Source: Chrysochromulina tobinii (lineage: Eukaryota; Haptophyta; Prymnesiales; Chrysochromulinaceae). From it: DNA of 24,874 bases. Below are positions 10,201 through 18,073 of this stretch, piece after piece. Below the pieces are notes generated by a model that saw nothing but the letters and a program-made list of their open reading frames with translations, was not told the origin of the DNA and did not search any database. Position 1 is the first letter of the stretch. The number at the start of each line of letters is the position of its first letter. The stretch is taken from positions 1-24,874 of the forward strand of contig JWZX01001915.1 in the NCBI GenBank assembly GCA_001275005.1. Reading direction: 5' to 3'. The translations under genes and the position numbers were made by a program.

Positions 10201-13200
10201 CAACCTCGCCATTCACAGCGGCGATGCATTGCCAGCTCAGCCGTCGCCTAGGCGCAGACCATGGCAGATCACGGCTGAGTGCGCTCTCTGTCGACCACGG
10301 CAGATCACGGAGGCTGTGCTGCCCTTCGAGCACCACAGCCTCCACCGTGGTGTCGCCGTTTGCCGCGGTGCCGACCTTCGCCGTCTTCACGGGCTCGAAA
10401 AAGGAAGGCACGAGGTTCGGGTGGCGGTTCGCATGGTACGAGGGGATGCGCCGGTTGACAGCAAGCACCAGATGAAGCAGGCTTCTCGAGAGGCTGTCGA
10501 GGCTCGGGAGCTCGATGCGGCTGCCAATTGTCATGCTTGGGAGTTGGTCGAGGCCCAGACGGCGGCCTGCACTTGTGGAGTTGGTGGTGGTGGCAGGCGA
10601 GGCGGCCGGGGCGGCCGGCGGAGGGGACGTGGGGGCAAGCAGGGTGGGAGGCCAGTGCGGCGCTGGCGACGAGGGGGGCGGCGCTGCAGGCGAAGGCAGC
10701 GGCGGCGAAGGGGGCGAGGGCATCACTTGGAAGGTTCCCTGGACGAGCTCCTGGGCGAGAAGGCCCACGGCGGCGCGAATGCGCTCCTGTGCTTGTGCCA
10801 GCGCAACGCTGTCGAAGGTCACGCCTTCGGGAGCTGCAAACTCTTGCAAGATCGTGGCGATGAAGACCTGCGCGGCTCCAGGTGGTGCGGGTGAAGGCGG
10901 CGGTGGCGCGGGCGACGGTGGCGGCGGTGAAGGCGGTGGAGAGGGTGACGGCGGCGGCGATGACGTAGGCGGTGGAGGTGGAGGAAATGGAGACGGAGGT
11001 GGAGGAAATGGAGACGGAGGTGGAGGAAATGGAGACGGAGGTGCCAATGAGGGCGAGGGCGGTGGCGGCGAGGGCGAGGGCGGCGGTGGTGAGGGCGAGG
11101 GCGGCGGCGGCGAGGGCGGGGGCGGCGAGGGCGACGGGGAGGGCGGTTGTGAGAGGGCTAGCTGTGGTGGATCGGCTAGCCCTGGGAGCAAGGTGGGGCT
11201 GATGCGATTGGTCTCCGTGCCGTCGCCGAGCTGGCTGTAACCATTGTAGCCCCAGCACTTGAGGAGCGCGCTGGCCGTCACGTACGCGCACGTGTGGCCC
11301 CCGCCGTCGCCGCCTCCGAGTGCCAGCAGCCCGACGGCGCCGCCGACGTTGATCGTGGTCGGGGTGGCGCGAGCGATCGTCGTGCCGTCGCCGAGCTCGC
11401 CTTGCCTGTTCCAGCCCCAGCACTTGAGGGCTCCGTTGCCGGCCGTCACGTACGCGCACGTGTGGTAGAATCCAATCGCCAGAAGCCCGACCGCGCCGCC
11501 AACGTTGATCGTGGTCGGGGTGTAGCGAATGTCCGTCGTGCCATCGCCGACCTGGCCGTCGCCGTTGTTACCCCAGCACTTGAGGAGCGCGCTTGCCGTC
11601 ACGTACGCGCACGTGTGGTCGAATTTTCCGAGCGCCAGCAGCCCGACGGCGCCGCCGACGGCGATCGTGGTCGGGGTGGTGCGATGGATCGTCGTGCCGT
11701 CGCCCACCTGGCCGCGGCTGTTTCTACCCCAGCACTTGAGGAGCGCGCTGGCCGTCACGTACGCGCACGTGTGGTAGCCTCCGAGCGCCAGCAGCCCGAC
11801 GGCGCCGCCGACGTCGATCGTGGTCGGGGTGGCGCGAGGGATAGTCGTGCCGTCGCCGTCGCCGACCTGGCCGAAGCCGTTGTGGCCCCAGCACTTGAGG
11901 GCTCCGCTGCCGGCCGTCACGTACGCGCACGTGTGGTAGCCTCCGAGCGCCAGCAGCCCGACGGCGCCGCCGACGTCGATCGTGGTCGGGGTGTAGCGAT
12001 CGGCCGTCGTGCCATCGCCGAGCTGGCGGTCGCTGTTGCGGCCCCAGCACTTGAGGAGCGCGCTTGCCGTCACGTACGCGCACGTGTGGAAGCCTCCGAG
12101 CGCCAGCAGCCCGACGGCGCCGCCGACGTCGATCGTGGTCGGGGAGGCGCGAGTAATCGTCGTATTGTCGCCGAGCTGGCCGTAGTCGTTCCTGCCCCAG
12201 CACCTGAGGAGCGTGCCGGTTGCCACGTACGTGCACGTGTGAAAGCCTCCGAGCGCCAGCAGGTCAGAGTGGCTTGTGAGCTGCCGTCCATGCCTCACGA
12301 CGAGCTCCTTGGAAGGTGACAGCTTGGAGGGCGAGGGTGGCTGCAGCATCGGCGGCGGCGAGGGCTCGGGCAGAGGAGAGCGCGTCGATGGGATCGAAAG
12401 TGATCGGGGCGGTGGCGAGGTCCGTGGCTGCGGCGGCGGCGACGGTGGCAGCGGCGCTGTTGATGGCGGCGGCGGCGGCGGTGGACTCGGCGGCGAGGGC
12501 GGCGGACACGGCGGTGGCGGTGGCCTCAGCGAGTGCCACGGTGGCGGTGGCGGTGGCGGCGAGGTTGCAGGCCGCGTCACAAGGCTCGAAAGGTTCCGTG
12601 GCAGCTTGGGACGGGGCATCGATGGGGGTGGCGCGAGCGGCGGCCGGGGTGGCGGCAGTGACGGCAGCGGGCGCGGAGGATGGTCGCTCGTTACGGAGCC
12701 TGACAAGACCATTTGGTCCGAGGTGTCAGGCGGGGGTGGCAGACACGTGCCGCACGCGACCGGGCAAGTGGTCCGCGCGATGGAGTAGGAAGCGCACACA
12801 GAGGCCTGTGCAGAGAAGTAGGAGCACGGCATGGGTGCGCCGCTCGAGTCAAAGGCGCCGCTGTCCACATCATCAGCGCATATTTGAGTGAGCGGCGGCG
12901 GTTGCAGCGGCGGCGTCTGCGTGACCGACTCTGCCCGATGCGCGCCAGTCCCATCGCCATCGGGTGGTGTCGTCATCGTCGTCATCGCCACGGCGCTGGA
13001 ACTCCCCCGCGGGACCAAGAGCGCGAGCAAGGCCAATTCGAAGCACCTGTTGCGGTGGGAGCGATTATGCCTCGCCCAAGTCGCGAAGCGCTTGCTCCGG
13101 CCGGATCGTTGCTGCTCCGAACTCACTGCCCAGACGAGCGACGCAAGTCTGAACAGTACGAGTGCGCCGTCGAAGCACTCCGCCAACAGCAAAGGCACTC

Positions 13201-14317
13201 CGACCCTTGTTGCCGCTTCCTCGACGGGGTCGCCCGCAGTGTCCTCGTACGGGAACCAGTACTTGACGTTGACGCCCAAGAGCTTGAGTGCGATCTCGAG
13301 TGCGATCTCAAAGACCCGGCACGCGCCCTTGCGCAGCCCGTCGTCGGCCGACATCCAGTTGGAGTTGTAGATGCATGGATTCGAGCACATGTTCGGCGGT
13401 GGGTTGGGTGTCAGATGCCCTGCTGGTGGCCGTGGTGGCGCCGATGGCATGGAGACGCGCGGGCCACAACCGACGCAGTCGGTGGCGCAGGCACACGTTG
13501 CGAACTCAGAGCCAGGGCCGCCGCCGTCGTCGCTGCACTTGCTGCCGCCGCCGGTGTTGAGGCAGTTGTTGATGCAGACCATGGCAGAGGAATGTGGCGG
13601 CGGGGGCGGCGACGCGGTGCGCACGCCGCAGTCGGCGCCGTACGCGCACACCGGGCACTCCGAGCCGGAGCTGCCGTCGTCGCTGTCGGAGTCGGAGGCG
13701 AAGAAGCATGTAGCCATGCAGATGCCAGGCGGGGGGCTGGTCGCCGGAGGTGACATGGGTGAGCTGGATGTCGGCGGTGGCCGCATGTGGCGCACGCTGC
13801 AGCAGTCGGCGCAGTCGGTGCCGTACTGGTCATCCGGATACTCGGAACCAGGGCCGCCGCCGTCGTTGCTGCACGCGCCGCCGCCGATGTTGAGGCAGAT
13901 GTTCATGCCGACTATAGCAGGGGAATGTGGCGGCGGGGGGGGCGACGCGGTGCGCACGCCGCAGTCGTAGCAGTCGGTGACGTACGCGAGCATCAGGAAC
14001 TCCGAGCCGGGGCTTCCGTCGTCGCAGTCGGCGTCGGAGGCGTGGAAGCATGTAGTCATGCCGATGCTGTCGGGAGTTACGCGCTCGAAAGTCTCCGCGT
14101 CGATCTTGAACTCGAAGACCGTGTCAGGTTCGCCATCCTCGCACAAACCATCGGAGGCGTACTTGCACGTCACCTTGCACTGCGCATCGGTGGCGTTCAC
14201 CATCAGGGCGAAGAAGACGCCGGGTGCAATTCGAGGTGCGGAGCGGGACCACGTAGATTGAATCATAGCGGAGCGGCGCCACGTGGAGAGAATCATGCTG
14301 CTCGGGGAGCGTGACAC
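7277..14317 (-). CDS. Giant mosaic surface protein: Cys-rich repeats, ShK-like, RCC1-like propeller, EF-hands, multipass membrane C-terminus
   Basis: One open frame of 2,346 residues. Order of parts: weak hydrophobic N-terminus at 31-46 (possible signal). Cys/Asp/Gly repeats at about 47-285, pattern C-x3-C-x2-ASD-x2-C-DDG-x2-GSE…TDC-x2-CG, joined by SPPPPP linkers. An unusual hydrophobic segment at 330-445. A ShK-like six-Cys module at about 480-525. Pro-rich linker 526-665. Seven RCC1-like repeats at about 684-1045 (HTCAYVT…KCWG…GQLGDGTT). Pro-rich linker 1055-1147. Long Thr/Ser/Ala-rich ectodomain, with a possible SEA-like module at 1564-1690. Transmembrane helix about 1713-1738. Two EF-hands, with loops DEDGSGFVSTSE (1787-1798) and DLDMSGQMKFEE (1823-1834). 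A basic/Pro-rich linker, then about six or seven more hydrophobic helices (1942-1996, 2135-2290). I infer a cell-surface receptor or channel-like protein with cytoplasmic Ca2+ sensing. No recognised channel pore was seen. The true start is uncertain. Confidence 0.82.
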   Translation of the reverse strand: MSRSPSSMILSTWRRSAMIQSTWSRSAPRIAPGVFFALMVNATDAQCKVTCKYASDGLCEDGEPDTVFEFKIDAETFERVTPDSIGMTTCFHASDADCDDGSPGSEFLMLAYVTDCYDCGVRTASPPPPPHSPAIVGMNICLNIGGGACSNDGGGPGSEYPDDQYGTDCADCCSVRHMRPPPTSSSPMSPPATSPPPGICMATCFFASDSDSDDGSSGSECPVCAYGADCGVRTASPPPPPHSSAMVCINNCLNTGGGSKCSDDGGGPGSEFATCACATDCVGCGPRVSMPSAPPRPPAGHLTPNPPPNMCSNPCIYNSNWMSADDGLRKGACRVFEIALEIALKLLGVNVKYWFPYEDTAGDPVEEAATRVGVPLLLAECFDGALVLFRLASLVWAVSSEQQRSGRSKRFATWARHNRSHRNRCFELALLALLVPRGSSSAVAMTTMTTPPDGDGTGAHRAESVTQTPPLQPPPLTQICADDVDSGAFDSSGAPMPCSYFSAQASVCASYSIARTTCPVACGTCLPPPPDTSDQMVLSGSVTSDHPPRPLPSLPPPRPPLAPPPSMPRPKLPRNLSSLVTRPATSPPPPPPPWHSLRPPPPPCPPPSPPSPPPPPPPSTAPLPPSPPPQPRTSPPPRSLSIPSTRSPLPEPSPPPMLQPPSPSKLSPSKELVVRHGRQLTSHSDLLALGGFHTCTYVATGTLLRCWGRNDYGQLGDNTTITRASPTTIDVGGAVGLLALGGFHTCAYVTASALLKCWGRNSDRQLGDGTTADRYTPTTIDVGGAVGLLALGGYHTCAYVTAGSGALKCWGHNGFGQVGDGDGTTIPRATPTTIDVGGAVGLLALGGYHTCAYVTASALLKCWGRNSRGQVGDGTTIHRTTPTTIAVGGAVGLLALGKFDHTCAYVTASALLKCWGNNGDGQVGDGTTDIRYTPTTINVGGAVGLLAIGFYHTCAYVTAGNGALKCWGWNRQGELGDGTTIARATPTTINVGGAVGLLALGGGDGGGHTCAYVTASALLKCWGYNGYSQLGDGTETNRISPTLLPGLADPPQLALSQPPSPSPSPPPPSPPPPSPSPPPPSPSPPPPSPSLAPPSPFPPPPSPFPPPPSPFPPPPPPTSSPPPSPSPPPSPPPPSPAPPPPSPAPPGAAQVFIATILQEFAAPEGVTFDSVALAQAQERIRAAVGLLAQELVQGTFQVMPSPPSPPLPSPAAPPPSSPAPHWPPTLLAPTSPPPAAPAASPATTTNSTSAGRRLGLDQLPSMTIGSRIELPSLDSLSRSLLHLVLAVNRRIPSYHANRHPNLVPSFFEPVKTAKVGTAANGDTTVEAVVLEGQHSLRDLPWSTESALSRDLPWSAPRRRLSWQCIAAVNGEVGSNPSAASVTFVQVTTVVTTTDQGRFAALLSMLAMPAANGTGTRQNAITNAAGQSLTQCDNAWLEGTQRQVIPAPAPPPPRPNAALGGLRLEDFVNVTNPGMAALGALMAQSAGTIQSAVGASVGVSAAASAAGGGGASGAGNAVRGAQRLAYYTKLGPPNPDGDDGGGGGFTTGRLGFSKRRPASPPPPPTYQVVIGFVASEPIEAFTNARLANISTSVATKSGLDPSQVTTVAYAYAASTPVQLVSRALSEALASNANSSEGAVGPARVEITIVTPDSSASAAVEESLSASVFADANATSEFLNLQVTSAPDIAAETVTYEDEEGDAQENVSLMLGGALVDTVISVGAIFCLITACHYAILFWWYMYANRKYYAYHAAQRTQDAAEEAAATPQERKAKAQLMAKARRIFDQFDEDGSGFVSTSEVSKMAKMLKLGLTRSQVKEMVSAADLDMSGQMKFEEFVDFLKSYQGSSTLFQRLLLFGHFGRAGRSVTLFRRSRVAPSAEPLPDQTRVVSSAVSPPPSPPPSPPPSSTAIRKRGWPPAASSESKPRPSKPPKFRRLPAMLRVPNVQNIFGVTFAAALINVSTAVIGAQIGGEYAFSEQDLWYYILAWVIFIFTMLWYVHQVWRLEKLRRLHMSMIWSDADPPETPKDCDDPLFGLMMKVGFKRRHRVKGEFGVPDEDKQEPARTERALEFAFFWPTRIMYLFGYGSGDREHITDAEYLKKKISIMGLNCCETHERPGDALERGPMWLDEAKGGRGVHYLSVQLGLQLVAGALSGYLEAHPWKMTSDGGVFLMVALLCTQFLSLLWCAANTASDYLKSGQAITVYSMEFLASLLVFVAGLVADSDLEGSLMLAVRAADIMVYCAFVPMILMGWDNLVCPPLKMFLKGEGGTLETLYLMFIALLLIPVTIAQTMFGFGGGSTDLAMSVVGAMDIVAGDVAATADETAEEQGAGDGEGAVDRVEEIQPLEG
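8607..8642 (-). repeat. 12-bp tandem repeat coding a Pro-rich hinge
   Basis: GAGGGCGGTGGC (plus strand) is repeated three times in tandem. On the coding strand it gives a PPSP-type run between the EF-hands and the second hydrophobic block of the giant surface protein. Confidence 0.9.
10257..10310 (-). repeat. Direct repeat of 18 bp, 36-bp period, in giant surface gene
   Basis: GACCATGGCAGATCACGG at 10257-10274 recurs with one change at 10293-10310. It encodes RDLPWS twice, 12 residues apart (SLRDLPWSTESALSRDLPWS), so the frame is kept. Confidence 0.88.
10974..11036 (-). repeat. 21-bp minisatellite, three perfect copies (SPFPPPP)
   Basis: Units at 10974-10994, 10995-11015 and 11016-11036 are identical on the plus strand (GGAGGTGGAGGAAATGGAGAC). 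On the coding strand they give SPFPPPP repeats in the linker that follows the RCC1-like propeller. Looser GGC/GAG-rich repeats continue to about 11140. Confidence 0.95.
11183..12268 (-). repeat. Seven-unit tandem array encoding the RCC1-like beta-propeller
   Basis: The word CGTCACGTACGCGCACGTGTGG, or a close variant, recurs near 11276, 11444, 11597, 11753, 11915, 12068 and 12220, a period of about 153-168 bp. Each unit encodes one blade: LLALG-x-HTCAYVTA…LLKCWG-x-N…GQLGDGTT…TPTTIDVGGAVG. The units are very alike at DNA level, which points to recent duplication or gene conversion. Seven units match the seven blades of a closed RCC1-type propeller. The unit at the N-terminal side (near 12220) is the most diverged in this word. 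Confidence 0.93.
14238..14297 (-). repeat. Two-copy 30-bp repeat at the proposed start of the giant gene
   Basis: GCGGAGCGG-x-CCACGT-x-GA-x-GAATCAT-like units begin at 14238 and 14268. On the coding strand they read MILSTWRRSA and MIQSTWSRSA, each starting with ATG. Because the duplication lies exactly at the putative N-terminus, it makes the choice of start codon unclear. Confidence 0.85.
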
Positions 14318-14667
14318 GGGGAAAGAGATCTGCGACGTGCAAGGTGCAAGCGCAGCAAACGCAGCGAGTCACCAAGCCAGGTTACTCCTTTTCAAGGCCA
14401 TCGGCGGGACTTGCTGCCGCCGCGTCGCTCATGGCGCACTTCAGAAAAGGACACGTTGCCGAGCTCTTCTCGAAGGATTCAATGACGTGTACGTGATGAT
14501 AATTGAGGTTGTCCGCTCGCACTCATTAGGGTGATTTGGTAAGGAATGGACAACGGAGGAACCAGTCAATGAAATTCAACTGGTTAGACTCAGGGGGCAC
14601 TTCCCCGCGCTTGCTATTTAGGCGAAATATGGGCCCTGGATGCGAGGCGCGACGCGCGCAAGGAGGC

Positions 14668-14700
14668 AGCGGCGGCGGCGGCGGCGGCGGCGGCGGAAGC
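14668..14700. repeat. GGC trinucleotide microsatellite
   Basis: Eight consecutive GGC triplets and one GGA lie between two AGC triplets. The run sits in the intergenic region; as a plus-strand frame it would read as a Gly run, but no gene is supported there. Confidence 0.95.
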
Positions 14701-15495
14701 TACTTGTGCTCGACACCGTCGTCATGCGACGCTGTCGAGTGCGTCTTTGCGTTCCCCACGGGGGCGCGCGCCATCGGGCGCGTCGGTGCACACAGGTTCG
14801 ATGCCGCCGGCGTCCCCAACCCCTGTCCCCAACTCCCCAACGCCGCCCCGACGGCGTAAACGACGGCACATCTCCCGGTCCCTGCTAAAGCTAGACCAGG
14901 CTCTGAATCGCGGTGGGTGGGTTGGTACACATCATCTCTCTCATGTACTAGTTCTGGCCTGTGCGCATCAAATCGTGCGACGGGCCGCCGTAGGAATCGT
15001 GTGAAGATCCTGTCGGCGGGGAGCCCGTCCGCGCGTGAGCAGCATACAAGCTCATTCCGTTTCCCACAGGGTGCCTAAGTGAGGCTTTCCTCTGGGAGCC
15101 CCATTCCTCCCATACGGCGGAGATTTACCCATACCCAGGGCTCTCCGTATCCCCCCCGATCTGGTTCCATTATGAAGACTGTACCATGTGATCGACACCT
15201 TCACGTTGAGTTCACAGCTGCGTAACTTTGGGCGTCACGCAGCAAGCGGACTACCTTAAAAGTGGGAACACGTCCTTTGATCTCGCCTGATTACACTTAT
15301 GTTGGTTCTAATGCATACCCTCTGCAGCTTCATTTCTTCTCATATTTATCGGTTCACGGGTTGTCAGCATTTTATGGTCGACGAAGAGGGAAGAGCACGC
15401 CTCTTGGGCCCCTCTTCTCAAAAGCGCGGCTCAGTCGCGCGAAATCTTTTTCGTTTAAAGAACAAGCCATGAATACAGAGAGACACACCGCACTC

Positions 15496-15631
15496 GCTCA
15501 GACCCTCAAAGTCGGGTCGCTCAATGACTCACCGCGCACTGTCACTGCACCTGTACGTAGAACGTACGACACATGCCCCGGCTCAGACCTCAGTCGGGTC
15601 GCCGCAATGACAAGCAATGACACGCCGCACT
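15496..15631. repeat. Imperfect direct duplication of about 45-50 bp
   Basis: GCTCAGACCCTCAAAGTCGG at 15496 continues as GTCGCTCAATGACTCACCGC. It recurs at 15581 as GCTCAGACCTCAGTCGGGTC, continuing GCCGCAATGACAAGCAATGA. The copies start 85 bp apart and differ by short indels. Confidence 0.8.
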
Positions 15632-16057
15632 GAAGCTGTTGTCCACCTTCACCTGCACCGAAAATGTATTACTGCCCATCCGAGTTCGGAGTTCTGCATG
15701 GGGGAATTTGAAAATAAAGCGGAAACCGAGGACGCGATCGACGACCATAGTCACTATCATAGTCCAACCACAGCTCCATTTCCATAGGAAGACCATGGAG
15801 CATGGATCACCGATCACGACCGTGAGAGCGAGTTGTGGGTTCACTTATGTTTTACTGACAAAATGTCGAGGTCACATCGTTTCCGCACGGCGACTCACTT
15901 CGCGATACCTTGACGAATTTTGACGAACCCAAACGCGCACTTCGTGCTGAGTGTCTGACATTCTATAGAAATATCTCCGTCAGATATATTCGATATACAT
16001 AGCTCCCACCTTTCGCATGCGACGTCAGCGCCGATCGAAGCGCCGGCATGATCCTTC

Positions 16058-18073
16058 TCACCTCCGCTTGCCAAACTTTTTATCGCCGAGTGCGTGGAGC
16101 GCGTCCAGCTCGTTTTGGGCCGCATTCTGCGCCGGCGCCGTCCTCAGAGGCGGGCCCATCGGGTGGCCTGGCGGGTAGAGGGGCGTGCCGAACTCGTTGC
16201 GAGGGATGGTGGCTGGCGGTGGCACTGCATCATCCCACTCAGCGTTGGGCAGCATCGGGCGAGAGGCACGGCTGGCGCCGGCGCCGCCCATGGCCGCCTC
16301 CTTTGCACGGCGCTCGGCCTTGAGGCGCTCGGCCTTCTCCATCGCAACGCGCTTCTTCTCGGCGAACTGCTCCGCAGCCGAGAGCTGGCGGTTGGATGCC
16401 GGCGCCTCCGAGTCCGCAGGGAGGTGGATCTCGGTCCCACCGAACGCCGACGCGCCGGCCCCGCCAAAGTTACACGCGCCCAGCCGCGCCTCGCGCCGCG
16501 CGGCGGCGCTCGCGCCGCCGCCGCCACCGCCGCGGCTCGGCGCGTTTATGAATTCGTTCGAGACGATCGAGCCATCGTCGCCCGCGCACACGAGCCGGTT
16601 GGTGTCTGCGTGGAGGGCGCGCACGGCTGCGCGATTCGCGCCGAGTCCATACATGCATTTGCCTTGCTGCAGGTCGTGCAGGAGCACGGAGCCATCTCCA
16701 GCGCCCGAGATCGCGATGTGGCCGATCGCATGGAGCGAATAGATAAAGTCGCGGTGGTCCTCGAAGAGATGCACCGCCTGCAGCGACATGCGCGGGTCGA
16801 GCGTGAGCAGCCGCTTGTCGGCTCCCGAACTGATCACCAACGGCTGGCCGTTGGGCATCTTGTGCGCGATCAGGTCGTTCACGGCGCCGGTGTGAACACG
16901 CGTCTCCATTGCGGCCTTGCCGGAGCCCGTCATGCGCAGATCCCACAGGCGCACGACGCCATCCTGCCCGCCGCTCACCAGCCCACGAGGCAGCAGCCCG
17001 CCCGACTCGCCGTCCACGCCCGCAGCGCCGCCCCCCGCCTCGGCGTACGACGCGGCCGCCAGGGCCGTTGCGTGCCCGCCATGGGCGCCCAAGTGGGTCG
17101 CGTCGCCGGTGGTTACGTCCCACGAGACGACCGCGCCGTCGCGGTCCGCGCTCGCGAGCACGCCGCCCGCCCATGCAAGATGCATCACCGGCGCGCGATG
17201 CGCTCGCAGGCAGATCACCTCCTTGCACGAGCTCAGGCTCCAGAAGCGAAGCGACTTATCATAGCCGGCGGAGAGGCCGAGGGCGTTGTCCGCGGAGGCG
17301 AGCACTTTGGCGATCGAGCCCGTGTGCCCGAGCAGGTCGTTGCAGCGCGGCTGGCCGGCCGCGTTCCACAGGCACAGCTTCGAGTCCATTCCCGCCGAGA
17401 GCACGCGCCCGTCTGGGCAGTGGGACACGTCTGTCACCCACTCATGGTGGCCATACTGCTTCGTGTAGAGCGTGCGCTTCTTGGTGAGGGTGGTGCCGTC
17501 GGTGCTCGGCGCGAGGCTGAGCTCGACCAGCCCGTGGTCGGCCGAGCCGACCACCGCGAGGTCGCCGTGCACGCTCATGCACAGCAGCGGACGATCCGAG
17601 CAGTCGGCCGTCCGGCCCTGCCGATCTAAAGGGCCTGACGCCCACCCGCCCGAGGGCAGCATGGCGACCGCCGCGTCCGCCGCCACGCGGCTCCCAGCGG
17701 CCGCGCCGCGGGGCAGCGGCGCCGTCGAACCGCGCTGCACCGCCGCCTGGCCGGGCCGAGCGCCCAGCGTGGTCAACCCAGGATCGAACGACTCCCTGTA
17801 CTTGTCGTCCGAAGTGTCAACGCCCATGTCCTCGAGCGCGGCGTACATCTGCGCCATGTACGCATCAGTGTGCCGGTTCGAGGCGTGCATGCCCGCGCCC
17901 GCGCCCGTGCCCATTTTCAACGGCGTGCCCGCCATGAGGGCGCGCTCCGAGGGGCTTGCCCGCGGCGCCGCCTTGAGGGGCACGTGCCGCGGGACGAGCG
18001 AGCCTCCGCCGATTTCGAAGGGGTTCGACGGCACCGCTGCCCCGCGGGAGCTCGACTGGCGGGAGCTCGACAT
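16058..18073 (-). CDS. WD40-repeat beta-propeller protein with C-terminal coiled coil
   Basis: The ATG at 18073 gives 671 residues to the TGA at 16058. The frame stays open upstream to 18394, but that would overlap the divergent gene's start, and the extra residues look like non-coding translation; MSSSRQSS is the better start. Residues about 1-155 are low complexity, with DAYMAQMYAALEDMGVD at about 70-86. Residues about 160-510 hold seven or eight WD40 repeats, for example GHHEWVTDVSHCPDGRVLSA ending in LCLWN, GHTGSIAKVLAS ending in LRFWS, AHRAPVMHLAW ending in VVSWD, and a VRLWDLR blade. A Gly run follows, then a basic helix (AEQFAEKKRVAMEKAERLKA) and a Pro-rich tail ending DKKFGKRR. WD40 propellers are protein-interaction platforms. 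I cannot assign this one to a named subfamily. No intron is needed. Confidence 0.85.
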   Translation of the reverse strand: MSSSRQSSSRGAAVPSNPFEIGGGSLVPRHVPLKAAPRASPSERALMAGTPLKMGTGAGAGMHASNRHTDAYMAQMYAALEDMGVDTSDDKYRESFDPGLTTLGARPGQAAVQRGSTAPLPRGAAAGSRVAADAAVAMLPSGGWASGPLDRQGRTADCSDRPLLCMSVHGDLAVVGSADHGLVELSLAPSTDGTTLTKKRTLYTKQYGHHEWVTDVSHCPDGRVLSAGMDSKLCLWNAAGQPRCNDLLGHTGSIAKVLASADNALGLSAGYDKSLRFWSLSSCKEVICLRAHRAPVMHLAWAGGVLASADRDGAVVSWDVTTGDATHLGAHGGHATALAAASYAEAGGGAAGVDGESGGLLPRGLVSGGQDGVVRLWDLRMTGSGKAAMETRVHTGAVNDLIAHKMPNGQPLVISSGADKRLLTLDPRMSLQAVHLFEDHRDFIYSLHAIGHIAISGAGDGSVLLHDLQQGKCMYGLGANRAAVRALHADTNRLVCAGDDGSIVSNEFINAPSRGGGGGGASAAARREARLGACNFGGAGASAFGGTEIHLPADSEAPASNRQLSAAEQFAEKKRVAMEKAERLKAERRAKEAAMGGAGASRASRPMLPNAEWDDAVPPPATIPRNEFGTPLYPPGHPMGPPLRTAPAQNAAQNELDALHALGDKKFGKRR

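Larger units (their letters stand above)
14318..16057. other. Gene-poor intergenic region (about 1.74 kb)
   Basis: This lies upstream of the giant gene's start and downstream of the WD40 stop. It is visibly richer in A/T than the rest, especially 14,360-14,640 and 15,100-16,050. No frame shows a recognisable domain or the codon pattern of the flanking genes. It holds a GGC run, a 45-bp-class imperfect duplication, and on the minus strand a 16-codon ATG-to-stop frame (about 14383-14433) ahead of the giant gene that could act as an upstream ORF. The giant gene's promoter, and perhaps an unseen 5' exon, should lie at the left end. No tRNA or snRNA was recognised. Confidence 0.5.

Noticed and set aside
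11183-12268. CRISPR-like regular repeats
   Set aside because: The period is about 153-168 bp, the spacers are themselves conserved, and the units encode propeller blades in frame.
11294-12319. Plus-strand 341-codon frame with repeating VRARVVASERQQPDGAADVDRG-like units
   Set aside because: Its regular repeats are just the antisense of the RCC1-like blades; the minus frame has the recognisable CWG and HTCAYV motifs.
14795-14812. tRNA T-arm-like AGGTTCGATGCC
   Set aside because: The flanking bases do not pair into a T stem and no A-box, anticodon arm or acceptor stem is found upstream.
14536-14859. 107-codon plus frame with a Gly run (GSYLCSTPSSCDAVECVF…)
   Set aside because: Short, built around a microsatellite, no domain and no supporting splice context; noted only as a faint possibility.
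15262-15633. 123-codon plus frame in the gene-poor region
   Set aside because: Begins at GTG, includes one of the duplicated blocks, and its composition matches non-coding DNA.
15713-15718. AATAAA polyadenylation signal on the plus strand
   Set aside because: No plus-strand gene ends nearby, so it is probably a chance match in A-rich DNA.
16094-17629. Plus-strand 511-codon frame
   Set aside because: Arg/Ala/Val-rich antisense of the WD40 gene, whose minus frame has repeated GH…WD blades.
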